A DNA stretch of 41,033 nucleotides, from NCBI GenBank assembly GCA_009692305.1, contig SHZK01000020.1, forward strand, positions 1-41,033, written 5' to 3'. The position numbers and the translations under genes are program-made. Source of the DNA: Gammaproteobacteria bacterium (GTDB lineage: Bacteria > Pseudomonadota > Gammaproteobacteria > Pseudomonadales > Pseudohongiellaceae). Below are positions 6,635 through 15,234 of this stretch, one piece after another. The notes beneath the pieces are model-generated. The model did no database searches and had not been told where the DNA came from. It saw nothing but the letters and a program-made list of their open reading frames with translations. Within the stretch, counting starts at the first letter, position 1. The number at the start of each line of letters is the position of its first letter.

Positions 6635-8362
6635 ATGTTTAAAGTGTTAACTGCAGTAAAGGTTTTGGCCACTGCCGCGATAGCAAGCCTCGTAGCATTG
6701 TCAGCTCAAGCCGCAGACAGTATCAGCGATTTTTCCCTGGTTGATCACAATGGCAAGTTTTTCCAACTTAGCCGTCATACTGATAAGAAAGCTATAGTAC
6801 TGTTCGCCCATGATGACACTCGCGACGTGCGCCGCATGGTAGGCGAACTGAATGAAGTAATGGCGCAATTTGACGGACAAAAAGTCGCGTTTTACATGAT
6901 TGACTCATCAGCAGATGCGAGCCGTGCAGCGCTGGTAAAAATTGCTACAAAAAATGAAATTACTTTACCTATCCTCATGGACGACAGCCAAATTGTGGCA
7001 GCAGAGTTGGGTATCAGCCAGTTAGGCGACGTGGTTGTAATTGATCCTGCAACTAAAACCGTGGTTTATCGTGGCGCATTGAATAATCGCTATGCCGAGG
7101 GCAGCAAGGCGCGCAATGCATCTGAGCATTATGTAGTGGATGCTCTGACTGCCGTTTTAGCCGGCAATGAAGTCGCCGCTGCTGAAGTTGTCGGAAATGG
7201 TGACGCCATTGAATTTACGCTACCGGCAGCTGCATCCATCTCCTATTCCAATGACATTGTGCCGATTCTCGAACAGCGCTGTGTGTCATGCCATCAGGAA
7301 GGTGGTATTGCTCCTTTTGCGATGAGCAATCACCAAATGATCCAAGGCTGGTCACCAATGATTCGTGAAGTTTTGTATACGAAGCGCATGCCCCCTGGGC
7401 AGGTCGACAGTCTGTATGTGAATGACTTCCACGATGTTTATCACATCACTGTGGAAGAATCCCAGAAACTTGTACAGTGGATTGATGCTGGTGCCAAAAA
7501 CGAAGATGGCACCGATGCACTGGCAAAATTGCGTCCCGTACTGGCGAAATGGAACCACGGTGAACCGGACATAATTATTCAGGTTCCGGCACAGCAAATC
7601 CCGGCGACCGGCGTTCAGGACTATCGCAATCTGCAAATTCCTCTGAATCTGGAAAAAGATGTTTGGGTAAAAGCTGTCGAATTCGTGCCAGGCGACTCTA
7701 CTGTGTTGCATCACATCATTGCCTTTGCCTATGGGGCCGATGGCATGAATGAATTTGATTTGCTCAACCAGGGCATTGGTCTCGGCGCCTACGCACCGGG
7801 CAACTCCATCAACACCTATCCGGACGAGTCAGGTTTCCCATTGAAAGTGGGTGGTGGTTTGATGCTGCAAATGCACTACACCACAACCGGCAAAGAGACC
7901 ACAGACGCATCAGAAATCGGCCTGTATTTATGGGATGAGCCACCAGCTCGACAAGTACTTGGTGGTTCTGCAGCCGAACTGGAAATCGATGTGCCGCCTT
8001 TCTCAACCAAGGAAATGGTTGCTACCAAGAAATTTCGCAAGGACTCCTATTTGACAATGATAGGGCCACATATGCACTTTCGTGGTTATGATGCGAACTT
8101 CAAATTAGTGTATCCAGATGGTCGCACTGAAGAAATTCTGAATGTACCTAACTACCAGTTCAATTGGCAGAAAACGTACGATTTCAAAGAACCATTATTT
8201 ATACCAGCAGGCACTGAAATGGTATTCACCGGCACTTTTGATAATACCGAGATGAATCCTTTTAATCCTGACCCATCAAGTACTATATCGTGGGGCGAAC
8301 AAACCTGGCAGGAAATGTTCTTCGGCTTCTTCCGCTATGTTGAAGCTGATAGCAACATCTAA
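6635..8362 (+). CDS. Exported redoxin / cytochrome c / PHM-like copper monooxygenase fusion
   Basis: 575 aa; the ATG at 6635 is chosen because CAAGGAG precedes it and a clean signal peptide follows (to AQAAD, residue 28). Domains: redoxin-like (about 28-180, starting ISDFSLVDHNG, with no Cys in the peroxidatic region), a heme c motif CVSCH (216-220) with likely distal Met252 (KRMPPG), then the two-domain PHM copper fold (about 310-575). All PHM-type ligands are present: His359-His360 (VLHHI) and His414 (LQMHY) for CuH; His479, His481 (PHMHF) and Met561 (QEMFF) for CuM. PHM and DBH hydroxylate C-H bonds with O2 and two electrons, usually from ascorbate; here the fused heme c may deliver them in the periplasm. 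The substrate is unknown. A terminator follows, so it is probably monocistronic. Confidence 0.85.
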   Translation: MFKVLTAVKVLATAAIASLVALSAQAADSISDFSLVDHNGKFFQLSRHTDKKAIVLFAHDDTRDVRRMVGELNEVMAQFDGQKVAFYMIDSSADASRAALVKIATKNEITLPILMDDSQIVAAELGISQLGDVVVIDPATKTVVYRGALNNRYAEGSKARNASEHYVVDALTAVLAGNEVAAAEVVGNGDAIEFTLPAAASISYSNDIVPILEQRCVSCHQEGGIAPFAMSNHQMIQGWSPMIREVLYTKRMPPGQVDSLYVNDFHDVYHITVEESQKLVQWIDAGAKNEDGTDALAKLRPVLAKWNHGEPDIIIQVPAQQIPATGVQDYRNLQIPLNLEKDVWVKAVEFVPGDSTVLHHIIAFAYGADGMNEFDLLNQGIGLGAYAPGNSINTYPDESGFPLKVGGGLMLQMHYTTTGKETTDASEIGLYLWDEPPARQVLGGSAAELEIDVPPFSTKEMVATKKFRKDSYLTMIGPHMHFRGYDANFKLVYPDGRTEEILNVPNYQFNWQKTYDFKEPLFIPAGTEMVFTGTFDNTEMNPFNPDPSSTISWGEQTWQEMFFGFFRYVEADSNI

Positions 8363-8387
8363 CCGATTATTTGCAGTTAGTTAGTTC

Positions 8388-8424
8388 AAAGCCCGACCTC
8401 TGAAAAGTGGTCGGGCTTTTTTTT
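8388..8424 (+). terminator. Rho-independent terminator
   Basis: Stem AAAGCCCGACC (8388-8398) with exact complement at 8409-8419 and eight consecutive T (8417-8424), 26 bp after the monooxygenase stop. Confidence 0.92.
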
Positions 8425-8600
8425 GTCTGCCGTAAACCAGTAATATTGCTTGTTTCTACTGCTGCATCCTCATGACACCCCGGTGCTTAATTGCTAGTAT
8501 CTGCAAGGCCTGCAGATCATTTCAAAATACGAATGCAGCGGACCAAGAATTGATTCGCGTGCATCCCTTTCCCTCAATTTATGCATTGGTAATTCCTATC

Positions 8601-10250
8601 ATGAAGCATTGCACCATACTCCTGCTGTCAGTTGCCCTGCCCAACCTGCTGTTGGCTGATACTACGCTCATTCACAACATCAATGGCTATACCCTTGATG
8701 CCAACCGCAGTTTGCAACAATTTACCGCTATCCAGATTACCGACGACCGCATTGATCGTCTGTTCGTAGCCGGCGAGACATTACCTGAAGATGTTGATCA
8801 TGTGCAGGATGGCAATGGCAGCACCTTGATACCCGGATTGATCGATGCTCATGGGCATGTATTGAGCTATGGTCAAAGCTTGCTGCGGGTGGACCTGATT
8901 GGGACCAGCACGGAGCAGGAAGCCGCTGCGCGGGTGGCCAGCTTTTCTAGCGCCAACGACGCACTGGACTGGGTGCTGGGACGAGGCTGGAATCAGGTAC
9001 TGTGGGATAGCAACAGTTTTCCAACTGCTGCCAGTCTCGATGCAGTGGTAAATACCAAGCCGGTCTGGCTGTCCCGGGTAGATGGACATGCTGGCTGGGC
9101 TAATAGCGCTGCCATGGAAATAGCTGGGGTCACGCGCCGCACAGAAGATCCTGCTGGCGGGCAGATACTCCGTGATGCTGACGGCAACCCTACCGGTGTC
9201 TTCGTGGATAATGCGATGAGCCTTATCAGTTCAAAAATTCCAGAGTCGAGCCAGGAAGAATTGCAATTTGCCCTGCGCACGGCCCTGCAGCGACTGGCGC
9301 AATACGGTCTCACCAGTGTGCATGATGCAGGCGTCGGCAGCAGCGTAGTCGCCGCCTACAAACAATTGTTACAAGAAGGTCCATTGCCGATTCGAGTCAA
9401 TGCCATGCTGGCAGCTACTGACAGCCTGTATGAATCGAATCTCGCAGCAGGGCATTTTCGCGATGCCGATGACACCTTTACCATAAATAGCGTAAAAATC
9501 GCCGCCGACGGAGCGCTCGGTAGCCGTGGCGCCGCACTGATCGATGATTATTCTGACTCGCCAGGTCACACCGGCCTGCTGCTGCATAATCAGGAACGGC
9601 TCGAATACTTCATGCGCGCCGCCATGAACGCTGGATTCCAGGTGAATACCCATGCGATCGGCGACAACGCCAACATGATCGTGCTCGACAATTACGAAAG
9701 GCTCATTGCAGAAACCAATTCTCGCAATCTGCGGCATCGAGTAGAACATGCACAGATATTGCGTTACGAAGACATCCTGCGCTTCGCCGAGTTAGGGGTT
9801 ATTCCTTCGATGCAGGCAACGCATGCCACCAGCGATAAAAACATGGCACAAGATCGGCTCGGAAACGTGCGCATCCAAGGCGCCTACGCCTGGCGTAAAC
9901 TTATCGACGCTGGCGCCTTGATTGCGAATGGTTCCGATTTTCCTGTGGAGTCACCCAATCCTTTTTTCGGATTGCACGCTGCCATCACTCGGCAGGATCA
10001 TAACAATGAGCCTGCGGAAGGCTGGTTTCCCGAGGAGCGCATGACCAATGAGGAAGCGTTTGCGAGCTTTACCATTGATGCCGCTTATTCCGGGCATCAG
10101 GAAAACCTGCTGGGCTCATTGGCGCAGGGCAAGAAAGCAGATTTTATCTTGCTGGACAGAGATGTATTCGCGGTCTCCTCGAGCGAGATATGGCAGACAC
10201 AGGTCCATGAAACCTGGGTAAATGGTCGCAGGATTTTTCCAGCGCCTTAA
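8601..10250 (+). CDS. Exported amidohydrolase family 3 (YtcJ-like)
   Basis: 549 aa from the ATG at 8601, chosen because a signal peptide (MKHCTILLLSVALPNLLLA) starts there; an upstream in-frame ATG at 8472 would add a 43-residue non-signal leader. The ribosome site is weak. Metal-dependent hydrolase signatures: PGLIDAHGH (His84, His86), VNTHAIGDNAN, HRVEHAQIL and GSDFPVESPNP. The C-terminal QGKKADFILLD returns to the small beta domain typical of the superfamily. YtcJ relatives hydrolyse amide or N-formyl type bonds but most have no known substrate. It is followed after 52 bp by the acylase-family gene on the same strand, so the two may be co-transcribed and act on the same class of amides in the periplasm. 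Confidence 0.85.
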   Translation: MKHCTILLLSVALPNLLLADTTLIHNINGYTLDANRSLQQFTAIQITDDRIDRLFVAGETLPEDVDHVQDGNGSTLIPGLIDAHGHVLSYGQSLLRVDLIGTSTEQEAAARVASFSSANDALDWVLGRGWNQVLWDSNSFPTAASLDAVVNTKPVWLSRVDGHAGWANSAAMEIAGVTRRTEDPAGGQILRDADGNPTGVFVDNAMSLISSKIPESSQEELQFALRTALQRLAQYGLTSVHDAGVGSSVVAAYKQLLQEGPLPIRVNAMLAATDSLYESNLAAGHFRDADDTFTINSVKIAADGALGSRGAALIDDYSDSPGHTGLLLHNQERLEYFMRAAMNAGFQVNTHAIGDNANMIVLDNYERLIAETNSRNLRHRVEHAQILRYEDILRFAELGVIPSMQATHATSDKNMAQDRLGNVRIQGAYAWRKLIDAGALIANGSDFPVESPNPFFGLHAAITRQDHNNEPAEGWFPEERMTNEEAFASFTIDAAYSGHQENLLGSLAQGKKADFILLDRDVFAVSSSEIWQTQVHETWVNGRRIFPAP

Positions 10251-10302
10251 ATTTCCTGGCAATACACTTATGCGACATTAGAGTCGCCAAGCGAGATGAA
10301 CG

Positions 10303-12528
10303 GTGACCAGAAAATTCCTTTGCGCATGCACCCTCGTATTACTGCTCATTGGTGGTTGCTCGCGCGACACTGAAAGAATCACTCCAGATTCGACTACTGC
10401 TATACCGCAAATCAGTTCCGCCGAAATTGCTCGCTGGGAACAGCAAGCGAAAAATGTTGAAATCCTGCGCGACCAATGGGGTATTGCTCACATTTACGGC
10501 AACAGCGATGCCGACACCGTATTTGGAACTCTATTTGCACAGGCAGAAGATGACTTTAATCGTGTCGAGACCAATTATTTGAATGCAATGGGCCGCTTGG
10601 CAGAAGCTGAAGGTGAGGCTGAATTAATTCGCGACTTACGCATGAAACTTTTCATTAATCCGGCTGACTTGCAATCGAAATACAATGAAAGTCCTGCCTG
10701 GCTCCAGCAATCAATGGACGCCTTTGCAGACGGATTGAATTATTTCCTCTATTTAAACCCTGAAGTAAAACCACGAGTCATCACTCACTTCGAACCGTGG
10801 ATGGCGCTGGCATTTAGTGAAGGAAGTATCGGAGGAGACATAGAACGTGTAAGCCTTTCGGCCTTACAGGAGTTTTATGGATCAGGCAATATCATTGCCC
10901 AACGCGAATCTGCAACAGACCATGAACCACGCGGCTCCAACGGCTTTGCCATCGCGCCAGGCAATACGGCGAATGGCAACACCTTGCTTCTGATCAATCC
11001 ACATACCTCATTCTATTTTCGCTCTGAACTGCATATGGTCAGTGCGGAAGGGCTGAATGCATACGGTGCCGTGACCTGGGGTCAATTCTTTGTCTATCAG
11101 GGTTTCAATGAGCACACTGGTTGGATGCATACTTCCTCCGGCGCCGATGCCATAGATGAATATTTGGAAACCGTGGTGCAGCGAGCCGACGGTTATTACT
11201 ATTTATATGAAGGCGAAGAACGTCGGCTCAACGAGGTCGTCATCCCGCTCGCATACAAAGACGGTGACGCCATCCTGACCAGAGAAGTCACTGTGTATTA
11301 CAGCCATCACGGTCCCATCATCCGTTCCCAGGGCGACAAATGGGTAAGCATCAAACTGATGCAGGAACCGATCAAGGCCTTGACCCAATCCTTCACTCGC
11401 ACGAAAGCGAACAACCACGCTGATTTTCGTGCCAGCATGGAATTGCAGACGAACTCATCCAATAACACTGTTTATGCAGATGCTGACGGCAACATTGCCT
11501 ACTATCATGGAAATTTCATTCCACGCCGAAACCCAAATTTCGACTGGAATGCGCCACTGGATGGCAGTACAGCAGCTACGGAGTGGCAGGGATTACATAC
11601 CGTCGATGAATTGATTACCTTGTTCAATCCCGCCAATGGCTGGATCCAGAATACCAATAACACACCCTTTTCAGCAGCCGGAGCGTTCAGTCCGCAGCCG
11701 CAAGACTATCCGCAGTACATGGCCAATAGCCCTGAGAATCCGCGCGGCATTCATGCTGTGCGCGTTCTTGAGAATACAACTGACTTCACTTTAGAAAGCC
11801 TGATCGCGGCTGCATATGATCCCGTACTGACCGCTTTCGAAGACTTGATTCCCCCGTTATTGCTGACCACCGCCGTTGATAGCCAGGCGGATTCCCAACT
11901 GACTATCAATTCGCAAACACTGGAGTACATCGATTTGTTGCGAAACCGGGATCAGACCTATGGGCTCAACTCCACTGCAACTTCACTGGCGGTCTATTGG
12001 GCGCAGAATTTGATGGACGATGTGCGTGCAGCGGCGGCTACAGCCAATATCGACATCTATGAATTCATGGGGCATAACGCCAGCAATGCGCAGCGCCTGA
12101 GCGCCTTGCGACGTGCCGCCGAAACGCTGCAGGCTGACTTCGGCAGCTGGCAAGTACCGTGGAGTGAGATCAATCGTTATCAACGTCTCACCGGTGACAT
12201 TGTGCAAAAATTTGATGATGCGGCGCCGAGCATACCAGTTGTATTCGGGTCAGCGCGCTGGGGTTCGCTTGCCTCGTTTGGTAGCAGCACCTACCCCGAC
12301 ACCAAACGCATGTATGGTACGAGTGGCAATAGCTTCGTAGCTTTGGTTGAGTTTGCCGATCGCTTACGCGCGAAGGCCATCACAGTGGGCGGGCTTAGTA
12401 GCGACCCCGCCTCACCCCATTTCGATGATCAAGCCGCCATGTACGCCAATGGTGAATTCAGGGACGTGTTGTTTTACAATGAAGACGTAGAAGCAAATCT
12501 GGAGCGGCGCTATTCCCCGGGTAACTAG
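10303..12528 (+). CDS. Penicillin acylase family lipoprotein (Ntn hydrolase)
   Basis: 741 aa, GTG start. The leader ends in a lipobox LIGGC (Cys19), indicating a membrane-anchored lipoprotein. It has the alpha-subunit region with VEILRDQWGIAHIY, a spacer, then GSNGFAIAPG with Ser212 as the expected autocatalytic nucleophile at the start of the beta subunit. TGWMHTSSGAD and NGWIQNTNN carry the oxyanion and catalytic Asn regions. The family includes penicillin G, cephalosporin, aculeacin and acyl-homoserine-lactone acylases; this one resembles the aculeacin/AHL-acylase-like branch and should cleave an N-acyl amide, substrate unknown. It converges with the gamma-glutamyltransferase gene with a 4-nt overlap of stops and no terminator between. 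Confidence 0.85.
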   Translation: MTRKFLCACTLVLLLIGGCSRDTERITPDSTTAIPQISSAEIARWEQQAKNVEILRDQWGIAHIYGNSDADTVFGTLFAQAEDDFNRVETNYLNAMGRLAEAEGEAELIRDLRMKLFINPADLQSKYNESPAWLQQSMDAFADGLNYFLYLNPEVKPRVITHFEPWMALAFSEGSIGGDIERVSLSALQEFYGSGNIIAQRESATDHEPRGSNGFAIAPGNTANGNTLLLINPHTSFYFRSELHMVSAEGLNAYGAVTWGQFFVYQGFNEHTGWMHTSSGADAIDEYLETVVQRADGYYYLYEGEERRLNEVVIPLAYKDGDAILTREVTVYYSHHGPIIRSQGDKWVSIKLMQEPIKALTQSFTRTKANNHADFRASMELQTNSSNNTVYADADGNIAYYHGNFIPRRNPNFDWNAPLDGSTAATEWQGLHTVDELITLFNPANGWIQNTNNTPFSAAGAFSPQPQDYPQYMANSPENPRGIHAVRVLENTTDFTLESLIAAAYDPVLTAFEDLIPPLLLTTAVDSQADSQLTINSQTLEYIDLLRNRDQTYGLNSTATSLAVYWAQNLMDDVRAAAATANIDIYEFMGHNASNAQRLSALRRAAETLQADFGSWQVPWSEINRYQRLTGDIVQKFDDAAPSIPVVFGSARWGSLASFGSSTYPDTKRMYGTSGNSFVALVEFADRLRAKAITVGGLSSDPASPHFDDQAAMYANGEFRDVLFYNEDVEANLERRYSPGN

Positions 12529-14231
12529 AACCCGACAGCCGCTCCATCGCCATCTCTGGAATCTGCGGCGCCGAGGAACAAGCCATTGGCTCGATCGTTA
12601 TAAACTCCCATAGCCGAACCTTGTTCTCCGCGCACGCGCAGTTCATGCCCCATTGCCTCATACAAACGGATGGTGTCAGGAGAAAACACGTTCCCCTCGA
12701 TACTGGTTATATCAGGCAGCCACTGGTGATGAATGCGGCCAGCCTCTACCGATTCGGCTATATTCAGATCGTGATCGATAATATTCAAGATCAGTTGTAG
12801 TGTTGTATTGATGATGGCCCTGCCGCCAGGACTGCCCACCGCAAATACCGGCTGTCCGTTCTGGGCAACGATAGTCGGCGACATACTCGATAACATGCGC
12901 TTTTGTGGAGCAACGAGGTTCGGTGTAGTGCCAATCTGACCGAATCGATTGGTGACGCCATGCACTGGATTAAAATCCCCCATCTCATTGTTGAGCAGGT
13001 ATCCGCCGCCTTCAACAACGATTGCGGAACCGTATCCGTATTCCAGTGTATATGTCATCGAAACCATATTGCCCTGTTTGTCTACGATCGAAAAATGCGT
13101 GGTGTCTTCACTTTCGTAAACACTGGCAAACTCCTTCTCATCGCTGACAGAAGCCTTATCCATATCAATCGATGCCCGCAGCTTGGCGGCATATTCCTTG
13201 TCCATGAGCTGGGCCAGGGGCATGCCTTCATTGAAATCAGAATCCCCGAGGTGTTCGGCTCGATCTGCATATGCCCGCCGCATGGCTTCAGTGACGACAT
13301 GCAGATACTGGGCAGAGTTATGCCCCATCGCTTTCAAATCGAAGCCTTCGAGAATATTCAGCATCTCAATCAGGGCGACCCCACCGGAACTGGGAGGTGG
13401 CATACTGACTATGTCAAACCCTCGATACGTGCCGCGCACTGGCTCGCGTTCAATGGCTTCATAAATCTCCAGATCCTGTTCAATGATAATGCCGCCGATA
13501 CTGGCCATGAAATCTGCCAGGCGTTTCGCATTCTCCCCGCGATAGAAACCATCTCTGCCATTTTGTTGAATCAGCTCCAGAGTGTGAGCCAAATCTGGTT
13601 GATACCAGGTGTCATCTAACTGGTACGGGGAACCATCAGCCCGTGAGAATTTGCGCGCAGAAGATGGATATTGATCGAAGCGCGATTTGTTGCTTTCGAA
13701 GCCAGCCTGCAAAGCATAGCTAATCGGAATTCCATCGCGGGCCAGCGCGATTGCCGGCGCTACCAGGTCTGCCCAAGGTAAAGAACCCAATTCCTGATGA
13801 GCCTTGAAGAGTCCGGCTACGGTGCCTGGTACACCGACCGAAAGCGGACCAGCATGATTGGAATTATTGACAATGCGACCATCCAGACCGAGAAACATAT
13901 TATCAGTGGCGGCCAATGGCGCTTTTTCGCGGAAATCGAATGTTGTCGCATGGCCATCACCGCCATGATAGACCATGAAACCACCGCCACCGATATTGCC
14001 TGCAGTGGGCCAGGTTACTGCGAGCGCGAATGCTGTAGCTACAGCCGCATCTACGGCATTGCCACCTTGCTTCAGTACCCCCAGGCCCGCTTCAGAAGCT
14101 AATCTGGACGCACTGGTAACGATGCCGTTTTTCACCCGCAGAGGAGTTCTACCGCTTTCGGAAAAGGCAGTGGAGACGAGCATCAAGCTAATAACAAATA
14201 CAATACTCTTAACCACGCGCCGATCTCTCAT
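12525..14231 (-). CDS. ggt: Gamma-glutamyltransferase
   Basis: 568 aa from the ATG at 14231; a GTG four codons upstream is also possible, and neither start has a strong ribosome site. Signal peptide residues 1-24. Conserved GGT features: DFREKAP (Arg101, binds the gamma-glutamyl carboxylate), GNAVDAAVA (58-66), MPPPSSGG (278-285), DTTHFSIVD with the expected autocleavage and nucleophile Thr377, LLNNEMGDF and GSPGGRAIINT. It hydrolyses or transfers gamma-glutamyl groups of glutathione and related amides in the periplasm. The length fits the usual 560-590 aa. In context it is another exported amide-cleaving enzyme next to the acylase and amidohydrolase. The minus-strand neighbour downstream is only the convergent acylase gene, so it is probably monocistronic. 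Confidence 0.93.
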   Translation of the reverse strand: MRDRRVVKSIVFVISLMLVSTAFSESGRTPLRVKNGIVTSASRLASEAGLGVLKQGGNAVDAAVATAFALAVTWPTAGNIGGGGFMVYHGGDGHATTFDFREKAPLAATDNMFLGLDGRIVNNSNHAGPLSVGVPGTVAGLFKAHQELGSLPWADLVAPAIALARDGIPISYALQAGFESNKSRFDQYPSSARKFSRADGSPYQLDDTWYQPDLAHTLELIQQNGRDGFYRGENAKRLADFMASIGGIIIEQDLEIYEAIEREPVRGTYRGFDIVSMPPPSSGGVALIEMLNILEGFDLKAMGHNSAQYLHVVTEAMRRAYADRAEHLGDSDFNEGMPLAQLMDKEYAAKLRASIDMDKASVSDEKEFASVYESEDTTHFSIVDKQGNMVSMTYTLEYGYGSAIVVEGGGYLLNNEMGDFNPVHGVTNRFGQIGTTPNLVAPQKRMLSSMSPTIVAQNGQPVFAVGSPGGRAIINTTLQLILNIIDHDLNIAESVEAGRIHHQWLPDITSIEGNVFSPDTIRLYEAMGHELRVRGEQGSAMGVYNDRANGLFLGAADSRDGDGAAVGF

Positions 14232-14461
14232 AGTAAAACTCACATTTCTGGACTGGTTCGATATTCGATAATTGAATCCGCTGGCGGAAGGGGCCCCGCA
14301 GATATACAGCGGCCCATGTTAAGCCACAGCAGCCATTTGGAGCAAATGCATAAGCTTAGCCATTCGTATCGATGACTGCAGGGCATTGAATTCTGGAATT
14401 GCTGTGCTAAGTTGATCCTCTCCATATGATAAGAACTATTGCAATTCGAAAGGTACAGCTT

Positions 14462-15004
14462 ATGCGCAATTTAATTCGTCTGATTTTGCTGTCGCTCACA
14501 GTGACTAGTACTGCCCCATTGGTAACTGCAGATGACGGCGGGTCGACCATCATGACCAGTGAAGAAGTCGCTGCTACCTTGGCCCAGGGCCTTGAAAATC
14601 TTAAAGGTGGCAGCACTGTGAGTGACATCGTTATGCGCCACATTGACGTCGGGGAGCAGAATATGGGTGTCTCTGTTGTGCAGCGCAGCAAGGTTGATTT
14701 TACAGGCTCTGAAACCGGCATCGCGCATGTGAATCTGGACGAGATCTACTACATAGTCACTGGAGAAGGCACCATGGTGACTGGCGGCGAATTTATCGAA
14801 AAACAGACTTCCACCAGCAGTTTGTTAGGCCCGATGGAGCGAGGTGAAATCCGCAACGGGGTGCTGCAGAAGGTTAAACCCGGAGACATTGCAATTATTC
14901 CCAAAGGCATGCCCCATGGCTGGCATGAGATCACGACTGCCGCCATTAGCTACATCATATTTCGTGGCGACCCTGACGAAGTTATGCAAATAAAGTCTGA
15001 ATGA
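14462..15004 (+). CDS. Exported cupin-domain protein
   Basis: 180 aa from the ATG at 14462, chosen because a signal peptide (to VTADD, about residue 23) follows; GAAAGGTACAGCTT precedes it. The single cupin barrel has motif 1 AHVNLDEIYYIVTGEG and motif 2 GDIAIIPKGMPHGWHE. Probable metal ligands are His89, Glu94 and His152, but the second His of motif 1 is Asn91. This gives an altered site, perhaps 2-His or a different metal. Small exported cupins often bind or isomerise small organic acids; the role here is unknown. Its start region is divergent from ggt. Confidence 0.75.
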   Translation: MRNLIRLILLSLTVTSTAPLVTADDGGSTIMTSEEVAATLAQGLENLKGGSTVSDIVMRHIDVGEQNMGVSVVQRSKVDFTGSETGIAHVNLDEIYYIVTGEGTMVTGGEFIEKQTSTSSLLGPMERGEIRNGVLQKVKPGDIAIIPKGMPHGWHEITTAAISYIIFRGDPDEVMQIKSE

Positions 15005-15234
15005 CCGTTGGCGCGGGGACCGGTTCGAAGGCAGGTCCGAAGCTGATAATTGGCGAACTTTAGCTATATTTTCCTTCAAACTATGCTCCAGCTCACAAAA
15101 AGCTTGTACAAAATGGATTTTGAAAGGCACAAAACACGATAAATTCGTTGTTTTAGCATAGAGTTGCCTAATCTGGAGCTGTTTTTAGCAGTAGGGTATA
15201 GCTCGTGAGAATATATTGGCGAGGAATTCAACTC

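Noticed and set aside
8472..8600. Upstream start for the first amidohydrolase
   Set aside because: It would add 43 residues before a good signal peptide with no ribosome site; the internal ATG at 8601 is better.
12903..13619. 238-codon open frame on the plus strand inside the GGT gene
   Set aside because: It is antisense to a clearly conserved ggt, has no ribosome site and no family resemblance; a shadow frame.
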